DNA of 64,000 bases. It comes from Rutpela maculata. Taxonomy: Eukaryota > Arthropoda > Insecta > Coleoptera > Cerambycidae. The notes beneath the pieces were generated by a model that saw only the letters and a program-made list of their open reading frames with translations, was not told the DNA's origin and did not search any database. Below are positions 34,461 to 46,392 of this stretch, one piece after another (position 1 is the stretch's first letter; every line of letters starts with the position of its first letter). The stretch lies in NCBI GenBank assembly GCA_936432065.2, contig OW386289.2, positions 93,741,736 to 93,805,735 on the forward strand. Reading direction: 5' to 3'. A program made the translations under genes and the position numbers.

Positions 34461-34862
34461 CCACTTCCTAAGGAATCACTACTTCTACATCCAAATTTCC
34501 GGTAGGGGTGGTATAGAGGAAAACTGCTGCCAAAAAGAAAGGTGGTAGTGAAGGCGGCTGATGTCAAAACAAATGTTGAGACTTTTGGTTCTTGTACATT
34601 CACTAGATTAAAATTAAATTTTTTTTTCACCTCCTTTAATAATAGAATGGGAGTCGTAGTGGTGGTGGCTGATTACCAAATTTCAAGTCAATGTCATATA
34701 CCGTTCTAGAGTAATCGTGAGCACAAAAAAGTTACAGATCAACCGATAGACAGACTTCCTTTTTGCTCAAAATTAAAATTCGACGTTTTATGACATCCTA
34801 TAAGCCTATTTGAACAAAAAAAAATTTTTTAGGATTACTATACTTCCACGATTCGGAAATAA
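34461..34862 (+). mobile_element. Family A element, copy 5, diverged
   Basis: Starts CCACTTCCTAAGGAATCACT with CTACTTCTACATCC and ends CTTCCACGATTCGGAAATAA, a degraded terminal hairpin. Contains GGTTCTTGTACA, the AATGTCATATACCGTTC word and CGACGTTTTATGACATCC. The G-rich block is shortened. Confidence 0.65.
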
Positions 34863-34974
34863 AAGAAAGTACTGAATGGAAATTGAAAATTTAGAGGTTA
34901 AGGTTATGTTCGCAAAATATACTTAGTTGATCGAAGGTTTTTATAATTAATTATTTTTTATTTATTTTCTTTCA

Positions 34975-35360
34975 TTATGATCAGAAATTATTATTTAGGT
35001 ATTAAGCAAATCACAACTTGCATACTTTTTTATTTAATATTAACTTACCTACACTCATTATTGGAGAATCAATCAAAACAACTACTCTTCTAGCTAATAC
35101 TGCCGAAGTATTGGATTGCATGATAGAATTCCTAGCATTTTGAAGCAAAAAAATGTATTGAAAATAATTAAATCATTTATCTAATTTTGGTCATTAACAC
35201 TTTTTATTTAACATGAAATTATCTGCTTTCTATATATTGGTACCTTAATCTTAGGTAAACACTTTAAAACAATCATTATTCGAGAACCAATCAAAACAAC
35301 TGCTTTTCTAGCTAATACTGACGAACTATTGAATTACATGATAGGATTTCTAGCATTTTA
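34975..35360 (+). repeat. Family E repeat, tandem copy
   Basis: GGTATTAAGCAAATCACAAC is followed by two copies, about 215 bp apart, of a unit with ATTGGAGAATCAATCAAAAC and CTTCTAGCTAATACTG (about 35057 and 35273). It matches the left part of 56783-57160. Confidence 0.65.
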
Positions 35361-35649
35361 AAGCAAAAATATCTGTGTCATATCTGAGTTTGAAAAATTA
35401 TTATACTTCGGCATGTTCTGATTTTTGATAATTAACTGATATTAACCAACACTGGATAAATAAAATTGGAAAAAAGGATTAACTGTCAGAAAGAAAATAT
35501 TTAATTGTCAAATGTATTGTTGACATCGGCGCCTACTACGTTAATATTTCTTATACTAAATACTGCGACTGATGTTATGCGGTTATCTCGAAAATGGTAA
35601 ATTAGTACAGTAAAAATGGTAAAATTCCCGACCCGAAAACGATGAGAGG

Positions 35650-36975
35650 AATTTCCTTAATTTTGCAATATGCTTTATAAAATACGTACATCAAAATCTA
35701 TATTGTCGCATTACCTGCTTTGTATTTATAAGGGTGGAAACTACCCCTAAAATCTAAAAAATAAATAACGCTTCTAATTTTACGAATAAATTAACGAAAA
35801 TCCATATACTTATGTTTTTGAGGTCGCTGAATATGATTATGAGATCTAAATTTATAAAAAAAAATGGTGGATTATAATGGTCACAAAAAAGTGTAGTAAT
35901 ATCTCTAATTTTATTAAAAATAGAGATTGTTATAAATAAATCAAATTAATACAATTAAGTAAACTAATTAAATAACATTTTCAATCTGCATCTAAACATG
36001 CTAAAGTGCAATGGAATCCATTTTTTCTGCGCATTCTTCGAAAAATAGGTAGCTATTATTGCTCGTTTCTCTACCTACTATAGACATTTAAAATGCGCGT
36101 ACAAACTGAAAAGTTGCAACATTATTTCAAACTGTCATATCTCTGAAACAGTTTGTCGTAGGAAAAAAAAATAAAAACCCATACTCTTCGTTTTCTGATA
36201 AGCTTCATTCCATTATTATATCATGTTTTTATCAATATTATAGTTTTTGAGATATTTCAATTTTAAATACATAATTTTCTTGCTTATGCACTCAAGCGCC
36301 ATCTTTAAACCTTTATGTCTCTGGAATAGTTTGTCGTAGGGAAAAAAAACAAACTATTCTCTTTTTTATAAGCTCAATTTTTGTACTCTTACAATTTTTT
36401 ATAAAACATATTTTCTGGGTAATTTTGAAAAACCCTAATTTTTTCTCAAAATTATGAAAATTTTCATTATTGAAAATGGGTACAGAATGAAAAATAATTA
36501 TTTTAAAACTTCTAAAAAATTTGAGAATGTTAGTAATAATAATCATTAATAATATCTAGAAGAATTTTTAAAAATTTTGAATTAATAAGAAATTAGAGCA
36601 ATAAGACTAAGAAGAAATGGCGCCTAAATTTTTAAATGCGCTACTTTTTTGTTTGTAACTTTTTAATATTCATTATAAATGATCGCAATACGTCTCAATT
36701 GAAAGAAAATTGTAACACCTTTAATTTTTACTCTTGTAAAAATTTTTCTCAGTTGTAGATTTCGAACCCTTGCATTTTAGCAAAAAAGTGTATAACACCT
36801 TCCGTTCTTATAATTTGATTCTTTATCAGAATATGTGTATTTTTTGTTTTTTTTTTGTGCGACCACCTCTAAGAAGGGTCTGAACCACCCTTAACCAAAA
36901 AGCAGGAAAAATGACAATATAGATTCTTATGTACATACTTTATGAAGCATGTTGAAGAAAAAAGTTGGAAATTCA
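35650..36975. mobile_element. Foldback element with internal tandem repeat
   Basis: Left words TATGCTTTATAAAATACGTA, AATCTATATTGTC and CCTGCTTT..AAGGGTGG are mirrored at the right (36870-36970). Inside, a unit of about 180 bp with TCTCTG.AA.AGTTTGTCGTAG, a run of A and TAAGCT is repeated at about 36137 and 36319. No coding gene. Outer ends and the target duplication are not clear. Confidence 0.65.
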
Positions 36976-38719
36976 TTACTTCGTTTTCATGCTAGATTTA
37001 AAAGCTTCACTTACTGCACTAGATTTCTAAGGCTAATGACTAGTATACTTTTTCCCGCCAAAATGAGGTAGGCTTTGGATTTTTTGATAAAAGAAGCAGG
37101 TAAAAAAGTTAAAAGTACATTTACATCATAAACATTGCTTATGCGTGCCATCTAGTATCTACTACAAAACAGGAGCATATTTCAATTTTTCAACTGAAAG
37201 AAACTCCATTCACAAATTTTCATACTATTATTTGAAAAACTTCAAAAGTTATATAAGATAATTAAAAATAGGTATTACATTTTTAACACCCGGTGTTCTT
37301 GTTATTCAACTATTGAAAGAAGGTTAAGTTTAGTTAAATCACAATATTTTAATGTCAGAAATTCACCATTGTTCTACGGACCATTACTTGCGGACTACCC
37401 CGTATTAATAAAGTAAATGAGAATAAGGTTTGACAATAGTTACAGCAGGCAATACCTGAACTAGATGATAAACTAACAAAGCAAGAAACACTCTCCAGAA
37501 CGGTTAAATTATCGAGTTGTGTTTTTGCTACTGTCTAGTGTTTCTACTAGTGTCTCTACTATTGAACAAGAAACTGTTAAAATCGAAACTTCATGACAGT
37601 GTATAACTTTGTTGTGGAATCTCTATATCGGATACAAGCATAAATACCTCCGGGATTCGCCTAAGTAATATCTGTCGACAGAATGCACAACAGAAACTGA
37701 CAAAAACTGCGAACTATATACTTAGCATAATGGACTCGGAAGTTGGGTGAGTACCCTGGATAAAAATTGAATTGAAATAAAAAGCACCTCTTGAATAAAT
37801 ATCTATTTAGCGGGAGTAGTAGCGAATAAACAAGATTAATGCCTAAAGTAGTGAGGAGCTCGGTTGGTTAGGTTATATATCTTCATTTATAAGTTTACAT
37901 TTAAATAAAACGCCTCCCGTGTATGCTGCTAATCAGACTGTATAACACCTTAGAAGTTTCTTTATCCGGTTTAATGCATTTCTCTGCGGGGTGCAGCAAT
38001 ATATTATAAAAGTACATCATTTAAAGTTTGACAGCAGAAAATTTTAAAAATTTATTATAAAGTTCATAAAGTTTGAATTTTATTAGAGGCGAGGAGCGGA
38101 ATCAATAAAGAAAAACTTGCAGGAAATTTATGGTTTTATGTCGGTTATTTTAGTAACGAAAACAAAAAGTTCTGCCGGCAAATGGCTATGTCTCGTAAAG
38201 TGAAAATTGCTTTATTCGATTAAACTCTATCTTGATGTAAATAATGACGCAATTACTGCAAAATTATATTTTTCATAACACTATTAGTAATATGTTTACG
38301 GCGAAGGAGCTGCCGGTAATCCATCGTCAATTAACACAATAAACAATAATTAAATAAATCTTTTAACTTTCTCGAACAGTAAAATAAAAAAAATAATAAA
38401 ACCAAAAACGAAAAACTCGTCTGCCAAAAAGAAAACTCGAAATAAAAAGAGCTAATACCGTTTATGTACATACTAGGTTTGTCCTTTTTTGCGACATTGA
38501 ATTTTCTTTCGGTCTTACCCCCCTAAAATAGATGAAAATTGCGTATTTTAGTGACTTTTAATGGCCTTCTGGCACGGATTAGCGTTATCCGATCGAGTTA
38601 AAATTTTGTATACTTCATTTTTAAAATAATTGGAAAAACTTTATCCAAAATTAAACAAATAAAAAACTGGTTTTAAGTAATAATTATTTTGAAACATATT
38701 ATTTCGGGTATTCAGTTTC
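36976..38719. other. No gene seen
   Basis: Unassigned AT-rich sequence, the longest stretch of the window with no recognised repeat. I see no open frame or splice pattern worth naming. Confidence 0.35.
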
Positions 38720-38812
38720 AAAGAAAATATTGGCTGTTTCTGTATGCTGTTGATCTTGGTCTGATCATGCTCGTATAGCAACGAGAAATCTTCCCTACGA
38801 GACAAAAATTAC
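38720..38812 (+). repeat. Family B fragment
   Basis: GTTGATCTTGGTCTGATCAT and AAATCTTCCCTACGAGAC match the second monomer at about 31221. It joins directly to a family G copy. Confidence 0.6.
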
Positions 38813-39135
38813 TACCTACCTGTGTTTCGAACCCGTGACCTTCTTATTTTGAGTAACAATCTTAACCACTAGACCACCATTACTAATTGAAATAAGTGTA
38901 TATTTCCATATTACATATCTAGATCAAAATCATATCTTGGCGATTGGATATTATATCATTATGAAATGTACTTTACTAAAATATATGAAAAAATATAATG
39001 ATAGGAAATAGCAAAATAGCATTTCACAAGATTTCTATTCAATTACAAAAACATAATAATTAAAAATAATTTAAAAAAAATGAAATTTATAAATAATTAA
39101 TAATTTTTTTATTTACTGTGTAACAGATTGACTTC
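38813..39135 (-). repeat. Family G tRNA-like repeat, copy 2
   Basis: A tRNA-like segment lies at 38816-38882. A body follows whose TTTCACAAGATTTCTATTCA and AATAATTAATAATTTTTTTA stretches correspond to 28729-28810. The distal minisatellite part is missing. Confidence 0.6.
38816..38882 (-). repeat. tRNA-like segment of family G, copy 2
   Basis: Minus strand: TGGTGGTCTAGTGGTTAAG (A box) and CACGGGTTCGAAACACAGG (B box). It is closer to a canonical tRNA pattern than copy 1, but the middle part is not cleanly foldable, so it is not called as a tRNA gene. Confidence 0.6.
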
Positions 39136-39439
39136 TAACGGCCTCAGTTAATTACCCATGGAAATTGCTGACTGAGACACGCCAGCAATAGCAGGGATCT
39201 TATCACTAGATGCGCGGATGTCATAGCTTGCTGCTGATATATAGATTTAAATTGATTTCTTGTTTTTTCGGATTTGAAGAATTCCGGCGTTCTTGTCTGA
39301 TTGCCTATAAGAAAACATGTTAAAATTATTCTAGTTTCCAATTTACTAGCTCTTTTGGTGAATTTGTGTAACTTTGCCATACAAAATATTCACGAGGTAC
39401 CTGGTATTTGAATTATTGTTAACTCTAAGAGAGAAAGAT
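39136..39439. other. No gene seen
   Basis: Unassigned sequence between the family G copy and the LINE remnant. Confidence 0.3.
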
Positions 39440-41235
39440 TAGAAATCCACGTAAGTTAGACTGTTATTCTCCTGAATTACACCAATTAAAAAACAAACTG
39501 AAGCGTCTAGAAAATATAAGCAATACAAATTCAGACTATAGACCTGCACATTCTTATGCCAAAATTTACGAGGAATGCTTAAAGGCAGCTAAGAGCCAGT
39601 ATTATGAAAAAGTTATTAATAACTCTACTAATAAATCCAAATTTATTTGGAACCTCGTAAACTCAACCATTGGTAATAAGATCAATAATAAGCCACCAGA
39701 AGACGACTCACATTTGAAAATAAGTTTAATTCATTTTTTAGTGAAACGATTTCTAATCTTTTAAAAAATTTGGAGGAAAATGAAAATACAAAACATTACA
39801 GCAACTTGATAAAAACAAATACAGAATCCATGTTTATATATCTTACCACATCCGAAGAAATTTGTAACACAGTAAAAAAATTTAAACCTAAAAATACCAG
39901 TGGACTTGATGGTATATCAACCAATTCGCTGAAAAAATGTATATATGCTCTAGCTACACCACTTGTGAATATCATCAATACATCGCTATCACAAGGAATA
40001 TTTCCTGATGTATTAAAATTGGCGATTTTAATACCCTTGCACAGGAAAGGAGATACAAATGAACTAGGAAACTACCGTCCTGTGAGCCTGTTGTCTGTTT
40101 TTTTCGAAAATTCTTGAGACACTCATGTATAATAGGCTGAATCTATTTCATAACAGATGCAACTTTTTCAAGAACTTTCAGCGTGGATTCAGAAAAAGCA
40201 GATCAACAACGACAGCAATACTCAATTTCGATAAGGTAAGGCTTTGGATGGCCAGGAAATTCTCTTAACCTATCCAAGGTATTCGATAGCCTAGATCACA
40301 ATAAGCTCCTAAGCAAACTGGAAAAATTGATGTTAGAGGAATTGGCCCTCAATGGTTTATGTCATATTTGCAAAACAGAACGCATAAGACCTCCAGAATA
40401 CACGACGAGAAAAAACATGAATCCAATACTATATGTTGCAATTACGGAGCGCCCCAAGGAAGTGTTCTTGGATCACCTCTTTTTATAATATTTGTCAACG
40501 ATTTAGTCAGTGTAATAGAAAATAACGCTAAAGTAAATATTGTAAGTTATGCCGATGACACGAATTTAATGAAATCACTGTCAGACTTGAAGAGCTCTGG
40601 TTCAGTGCAAGAAACTGGTTTACTAACAATTATCTTATTCTAAACGAGTTAAAAACAAATTGTATCATTTTTAAAACAGATAGGTACAATATCGAAGTAC
40701 CTGAGCGCCTAGCTGACACAGTGCCAATTATGACAACAGATTCAACTAAATTACTAGGCATAACACTAGACAACAACATTAAATGGTCTGCATATATCGA
40801 CCTAAATTAAATAAATCATGCCATGTATTCAGGGTTTTAACACGTTCCTTTAACAGCACTAATCTTCTCACAGTGTACCATACAAACTTTCTCTTCATTG
40901 CTAAATATGGAATTGAAATCTGGAGTGGTCCGTCAAGCCTCCCCAAAATTTAAGAAAGCAATTAGGGTGATATTCGAAATTAAAGTTGACGAGTCTTGTA
41001 GAGGCCGATTCAGGAAGAACAAACTAATCACAATCCCAGGTTTATATATTTATTCCTGTTTGATGTTCTTAAAAAACAACAATTTGGAATTTATAAATGT
41101 AACCACAGACCATGCATACGATACTAGGCACAGAATGAATTATGTTTATTCAGCACATAGGCTAATGCTCACGAAAAAAGGACTACGTTATGCTGCAATA
41201 ATTTTTTTTAATGCACTCCCCAATACTATAAAAAA
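39440..41235 (+). pseudogene. Non-LTR retrotransposon reverse transcriptase (Jockey/CR1-like), broken
   Basis: The reading begins mid-protein with CYSPELHQLKNKLKRLENIS and WNLVNSTIGNK, the linker before the polymerase. A clean block (39770-40117) then holds FKPKNTSGLDGIS, LAILIPLHRKGD and NYRPVSLLSVF. After frame changes come QRGFRKSRSTTTAIL (about 40170-40220) and a second clean block (40359-40643) with GAPQGSVLGSPLFII and the catalytic SYADDTN (YADD codons 40548-40559). The last block (40898-41235) has the usual C-terminal TRHRMNY..FNALPNTIK stretch. The element is 5' truncated and interrupted at its 3' end by a family A insertion at about 41238. Reverse transcriptase copies the element RNA at a nicked target; here it is inactive because of at least four frame breaks. 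No endonuclease domain is present. Confidence 0.85.
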
Positions 41236-41237
41236 AA

Positions 41238-41909
41238 CCGCTGCCCAAGGAATTACTACTTCCACGTCCAATTCTCTTACAACAAAATACTATATTTGCA
41301 CTCCACTATGATGAAGTAATTGTTTATGGAACTTTAATAGTATAATATTTCAAATCATGTACCCCAAAAACTCATAAAATTATATTCCACGTCGGTAATG
41401 GGGGGTGGAGTGGTGCTGGGGGTGAATGAAGTGAAAAAAATTCTTGATGACTTTGGTACACACTGTATCACACTATTTTTTCACCACCTTTAATAATGGG
41501 GTGGGGGTGGTAATGGGGGTGGCTAACGCCATTTTTTTTGAGACCTTAGCTCCTCTTATATTTACTAAATACCAATTTCATGGACTCTTGCTTGCTTGAT
41601 TTATCTATTTACCCCCATTTACCTCAATTTACCCTTAAACTCTGCAACGGAATAAGATCAAAATATAATCTCCAGATCTCGTTAAAATACATACGTGTGT
41701 CATATTTTAAGTGAATATCTTAAACGGTTCCAGATTAATCGTGAGCACCAAAAAGATACAAGACTAACAGATAAATCGACGCGACAGATAAATTTATTTT
41801 GCTCAGACTTAAAATATTGACGTTTCATGATATTCTAAGCCTATTTAAATAACGAAAATTTCCAAAATTTTTTTTTGAGTTAATATACCTCAACTGAATG
41901 TGGAAGTAA
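41238..41909 (+). mobile_element. Family A element, copy 6, inside LINE
   Basis: CCGCTGCCCAAGGAATTACT to CTCAACTGAATGTGGAAGT. The left junction cuts the LINE reading frame within PNTIKK, so this is a genuine insertion into known sequence. Internal landmarks are all present, including AACTTTAATAGTATAATATT and CGTTTCATGATATTCTAAGC. Confidence 0.75.
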
Positions 41910-41989
41910 TACGCAGAAAATGGCATGGCAAAGATATAAAAAATCGTTGTGTGCCGTAAACTACACAATAGAAGTAAAGCCTCTTCTTC

Positions 41990-42203
41990 AAGCATTTTCT
42001 TCAAGGAAACCAACTATGCATTCATACTCTCAAAGTTATCCACTGTGCATCCAATTTACTCGAGGAAAGCTAATGCGCGTTCATACTTCTTAAAGTAACC
42101 CACTGCGCATCCATATATTACTTGAGGTAACCTACTGCGATCTGTAATACTCGAGAAAAGTCACTGCCTATCCAAAATACTCGAGGAAAGCCACTGCGCA
42201 GGT
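41990..42203. repeat. Minisatellite with CTCGAGGAAAGCCACTGCGC unit
   Basis: Five to six diverged units of about 35-42 bp, each with an ACT(C)GAG-AAAG-ACTGCGC-TCCA.A pattern. They lie exactly between two family A copies and may be a tandem region inside a composite element. Confidence 0.7.
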
Positions 42204-42782
42204 AACTTTAACAACATAATATTTGAAATCGTCTACCCCAAAAACCTATAAAACGATATGCCACATCGGTAGTGGTAGTGGGGGTGGTGGTGGTAGAGGG
42301 TTGCTAGTGGGAGTAGATGAACTAAAAAAATATTTTGAGGCTTTTGGTGCTTGTACACACACCCTTTAATAATGGAGTAGAGGTGGTAATGGGGGGTGGC
42401 TAATACCAACATTTTTTTTGAAACCTTAGCTTCTGTTGAATACACTAAATACCAATTTTATGGACTCCTACCTGCTTGACTTACCTGTTACCCTCCATTT
42501 ACTGGGGGTAACAGTAACCCTTCGACGGAATGAGATGAAAATATAATCTAGTTCCAGATCCCTTTAAAGTACATACGTGTACCAAATTTCAAGTCAATAT
42601 CTTAATCTGTTCCAGAGTAAACGTGCGCACAAAAAAAAGTTACAGATCGACAGACCGACAGACAGACCGACAGACCGACTGACCGACAGACAGACAGAAT
42701 TTTTTTTTTGCTCAAATTTAAAATCTCGACGTTTCATGACATTCTAAGCCTATTTGAACATTACACTGGATGTGGAAGTAAT
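42204..42782 (+). mobile_element. Family A element, copy 7, 5' truncated
   Basis: Begins at the AACTTTAACAACATAATATT landmark straight after the minisatellite and ends CACTGGATGTGGAAGTAA. The ACCGACAGACAGACCGACAG short repeat is longest in this copy (about 42648-42697). The hairpin arm before the terminus is deleted. Confidence 0.7.
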
Positions 42783-43020
42783 AATGTTAACCTCAAATGT
42801 GTCAATAATCAAGCCTTCCAGGACATATGTAGTATTGAGCCATACTCAACTCAAGAATGTTATGTGCAATAATGATAAGTGTGACTTATCTATCGTATGT
42901 TTAGCAACTCTTTTTTTGTAAACTGTGACCTGTTTAATATATGAAAATTTTGACTAAAACGGAATAAAACTTATTTATTTACTTGCTAAAGAATAAACGC
43001 ACACATATTTTGCTAATCTC
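42783..43020 (+). other. Possible LINE 3' untranslated end
   Basis: Non-coding, with GGAATAAAACTTATTTATTTAC at 42960-42981. It could be the displaced 3' end of the LINE at 39440-41235 after family A insertions. This is inference from position only. Confidence 0.3.
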
Positions 43021-43620
43021 GGATTATTTTTCACGCGCTTAGAGAACCTCAGCTTTAACCGCTTCAACTGATCGATATTGTTGAAAACAATCAACTAACA
43101 CTAAGGTACTGACCAAATTTTAATATAGTTGGACTTTTCTCTTTTATGTTATGGTGCTTACAGGAAACGTGACGAACCCACGGACAGAGGGACCAGACAG
43201 ACACGGGCACTTTGAAAGTTGTACAGAATTCGTTGATTAGGTTAGGTTAGGTTGATATGTGGGTGGGCTAATATACAGACCCTATTGTAGCTCACTCCCA
43301 ATTATATTTGACCCAATAGGTTCAGCTTTTTAATAAAGCCGATTACCTTATTGGGTGAAAGACTGTCCAGGTCCTCTGGCAGCAGTTGCCCTCTGCAGCA
43401 AGTCAGATATATAGGAGCTGCCGTTTCATCTTCCTCCAAGTACAAATTCTTTGAATGAACTAATCCTAATATGAGCCAAGAGCTTGGTTGTCTGAAAAAA
43501 TTCTTATTGATTGTGTCTAGGATACGTACAAGCCTTCTTGCATACAGTCTAATAGTGTGAATTTCCGCCTAAAAGATGATATGATTTTTTTTTCTCTATG
43601 AGCGACAATTCTGTTCCGAA
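43021..43620 (-). repeat. Family G copy 3, interrupted
   Basis: AGTTGGACTTTTCTCTTTTATGTTATGGTGCTTACAGGAAACGTGACG and CTTTGAAAGTTGTACAGAATTCGTT correspond to 28880-28930 and 29132-29156. The sequence resumes at about 43566 with GATGATATGATTTTTTTTTC and CTATGAGCGA. The gap between holds a LINE end. Described by words no longer than needed; the tRNA-like part is degraded. Confidence 0.65.
43228..43565 (-). mobile_element. 5'-truncated LINE 3' end, inserted in family G
   Basis: The minus strand carries a reading with LYLEEDETAAPIYLTCCRG, LLPEDLDSLSPNKVIGFIKK and a final ILAHPHIN before stop, which matches the C-terminal, RNase-H-side end of many insect LINEs. It ends in AACCTAACCTAACC, three TTAGG-like units on the plus strand at 43231-43247. 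The flanking family G sequence is contiguous at 29156, which proves insertion. No clean target duplication was found. Confidence 0.7.
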
Positions 43621-45404
43621 ATGTCGCGGTCTGAATGACGCCCTACGCATATAGACCCACAAGATCATTTCAGATATTTTACATGTTTTTTTAAAAATCA
43701 TATCTTTGAGTGCAGACCCTATATGGTCAAATTTAGCTCTCCTGATTCCTAACTATATTGAAACTAATTCCGACTAGTTTTGCATTGTTAATTTGTAGAA
43801 CAAAAATTGTGAACGGCGACAACTGTTTAAATGTTCCTCATCGCCTAATCTCTAACAGAATTAACTACTTTTGTTAAAGATTATCCGCACAATTGAACGT
43901 AAAATTTAATCCTAAGTCCCCGGACCAAAATTAAGATGTGAATTTAGTCGAATGGAAATCCCATAGTAGGCATCTCCTTCTTAGTTTTGATCTACTCAGC
44001 CATGTCAAAGACACAACGGCCGTTCCCGTATTCTTCCTCTCGAAGTGGTACATTTTGTCGTCGGCTTAATAAGCTCGAAGGACGTAAATTTAGGGTGGAC
44101 CGCTGTTTGAAATGGGGTAACAAGGCGAAACGGTGGTCTCAAACTTAGTCCACAGCGGTCTAATTGCACTGCTTACATACGGCGAGATCGAGTGTGAGTT
44201 CATGCATAAACAAGGAGATAAGTGGATATGCCACACCGCCGCCTCCATTAGACTTAGCAGCCGCCCACCGGCCCCTGGAGGCCCTCGGCCCGGTCAGCCA
44301 ACTTTGACAGATGTAGCAAGGTTTTGCCTCTGTGATTCTACTTTATAAATCTAGCAAACCAGAACTCGGACCTTTCTATTAGGCCTTTTCCAAAGCTCCG
44401 GGGAGAACATGTTTTGCACTAATGCAATTATAATTATTTTAAGTAATGTAAGTGAATGAATTTACTATCAACAAAGAGAGAGAATAACAAAGGGAATCTA
44501 TTTCGGTGGCTGACTTGAGAGATATATTCGAAGTAAAACAAACAAAAATGTACCAACCAAACTTTCTGTGCGGTAGTTTGAGTTAATTTCTCTCTAATGT
44601 CGTTATGATTGTGTCAAGTAATATCAGATAATGAATTTGTCATTTGGGATATTTCGAATACGGAAGATATTAATTACTTCTCGACTATACTGGGAAAGTT
44701 CTGCACGTTTAGGTTCTAAGCAGAAAATGTGTTGCTTCAATTACCTTGATATTACATTAAATATTAAGTAAATAAATGCAGGGGAGAGTATCGAAAAGAA
44801 ATATAGAATCTTAGTATGCAATAAATCTGTTGACAGAAATTTTATTTCATAATTTTTAACAGCTCCTTTTTTAAGATTCGCTTGCTAATAGTGAAGTGCA
44901 TTTAGATCCTGACTTGAAAATCAATGCTACCTGGAATTTTATTACAGAAAACTGTTGTTTAAAGTCTCATAAACTTGTAAAAAAAAGTCGTCCAGAATCG
45001 GCTGCCAGCTAATCTTTTGGGGAGGGGGAAGGTTTCCTGCATATATTTTAAAAACTACAGATTTTATCAAACAGTATTCAAGATTATGAAATTATCGTAA
45101 ATTTGAGACTAGTCCAGTTTAATTTGATTAAAACTTGACTAGCATATGATTTTTTTTAAAGTTTCGTGTTTTTTCACACCTTTCTAAAAGTTAAATTTTA
45201 ACTCCCGTTTTTTTGTGATTAGCTCAAAAAGTTCGGCTTTACAAAACAAATGTTCATAACAATGTTGAAAAGTCATTTAATTTCTTATAACTTGGCTGTT
45301 CATACAACCTTCTACGATAAAATCGACCAAGTTATGTTCATTTGTTGTTAAAACAGTACGTTTTTATGAAAATCAAAATTGCAAAGGAGGAGGGTCCTAA
45401 GGAC
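43621..45404. other. No gene seen; local GC-rich patch
   Basis: 44030-44335 is distinctly richer in GC than anything nearby, with CCGGCCCCTGGAGGCCC at about 44268. It has a 71-codon open stretch (44133-44348) of no recognised family. It may be a retroelement or host fragment. The rest is AT-rich. Confidence 0.35.
45401..45404. repeat. GGAC, candidate left target duplication
   Basis: GGAC precedes the CCAAGTAGC terminus and recurs at 47943-47946 after the inverted terminus. Short, so only suggestive. Confidence 0.4.
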
Positions 45405-46157
45405 CCAAGTAGCGCAATTAGATTATTTTACCAGTTTAAAGCCACAATAACCTAAGATAGTTGATATAACGTAATTGCAACCATTGCTTTCAACTTTGAA
45501 GGCATATGGACTTAATAGTAATTTAGTAAGCAATATTTAGGTAATATTTTCTTATGAAATGCCTGATAAAGTCACATTGACTTTAGTGTAATTTACAAGA
45601 AATATTTACGTTACTGTTCCTTAAAATTTAACTCTAAAGTTAAAATGCATATTGAGGTCTGTTGTGTAAGAAAATATTACATAATTTTAGACTAATTTAT
45701 TAACTTTGGAGTCGCTGTCTTTTGTCTGGATAAAAACAGAGAAATTTTACCATTTTTTTACGTAAGTATAGCCTGAGTGTTTTCTTGTCCTTGTAGTCAG
45801 ATTTAGGTTAAAACTTTAACCTCATGGTCACAACTAGTTCCAATTTTAGGTAAAATTTGCCCTAATTTTACTTCCTCACTAACCTAGCATATGTGTTTAA
45901 CCTAAAGGCAAATATTACTTCATAAAATGTCCTGAAAGTTATTTTTACTTAAAAATAGAATTAGGTCCCTTCCCTGGAAGGCAAAATTACGTCTTCATTG
46001 TCTAAATTACTTAAAAGGACTATAATGTTTTACGTTGATGCCCTTCCCAGTGTCAACTGTACTTTATTAGTGGGACAGTGTCTTAGTTTGTAGCAATTTG
46101 CAGCAATTTATTTTGTTGTTGTTTGGGTTTTCTGTTTTCGTGTTTTTAAAAACAAAC

Positions 46158-46353
46158 ATGGAGGTGTTTTGTTTTAAGTAAAGTATTCTACAGCCAGTCA
46201 AGCTTTAGTCGGCACAACTAAAAAGTGCATAAGCAAATAGGACGTAATTATAATTATATCGAATATGTGGTGCACTAAAGATACTTGTAATTGTATTTCA
46301 ACTTTTCTATTATCGACTTGTTTGCATTCGAAGTAATGACTACATTATATGAG
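46158..46353 (+). pseudogene. Decayed copy of zinc-finger exon (left arm)
   Basis: ATGGAGGTGTTTTGTTTTAA starts a stretch that aligns over its length with the reverse-strand exon at 46726-46969. Shared words are GACGTAATTATA, ATATCGAATAT/ATATCAAATAT and AAAGATAC.TGT. It ends at GAG followed by GTAAAAC, a good splice donor at the same relative place. It has multiple stops and a deletion of about 50 bp relative to the other arm. The coding sense survives only in fragments, so it is a fossil. Confidence 0.6.
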
Positions 46354-46392
46354 GTAAAACAGTTGTTAATCTTTCATAGAGTTTAGTACAAT

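Noticed and set aside
38816..38882. Functional tRNA gene
   Set aside because: A and B boxes are present, but stems do not pair cleanly and flanks are shared with another repeat copy.
43231..43247. Interstitial telomere repeat
   Set aside because: Only three units, and they coincide with the tail of an inserted LINE 3' end.
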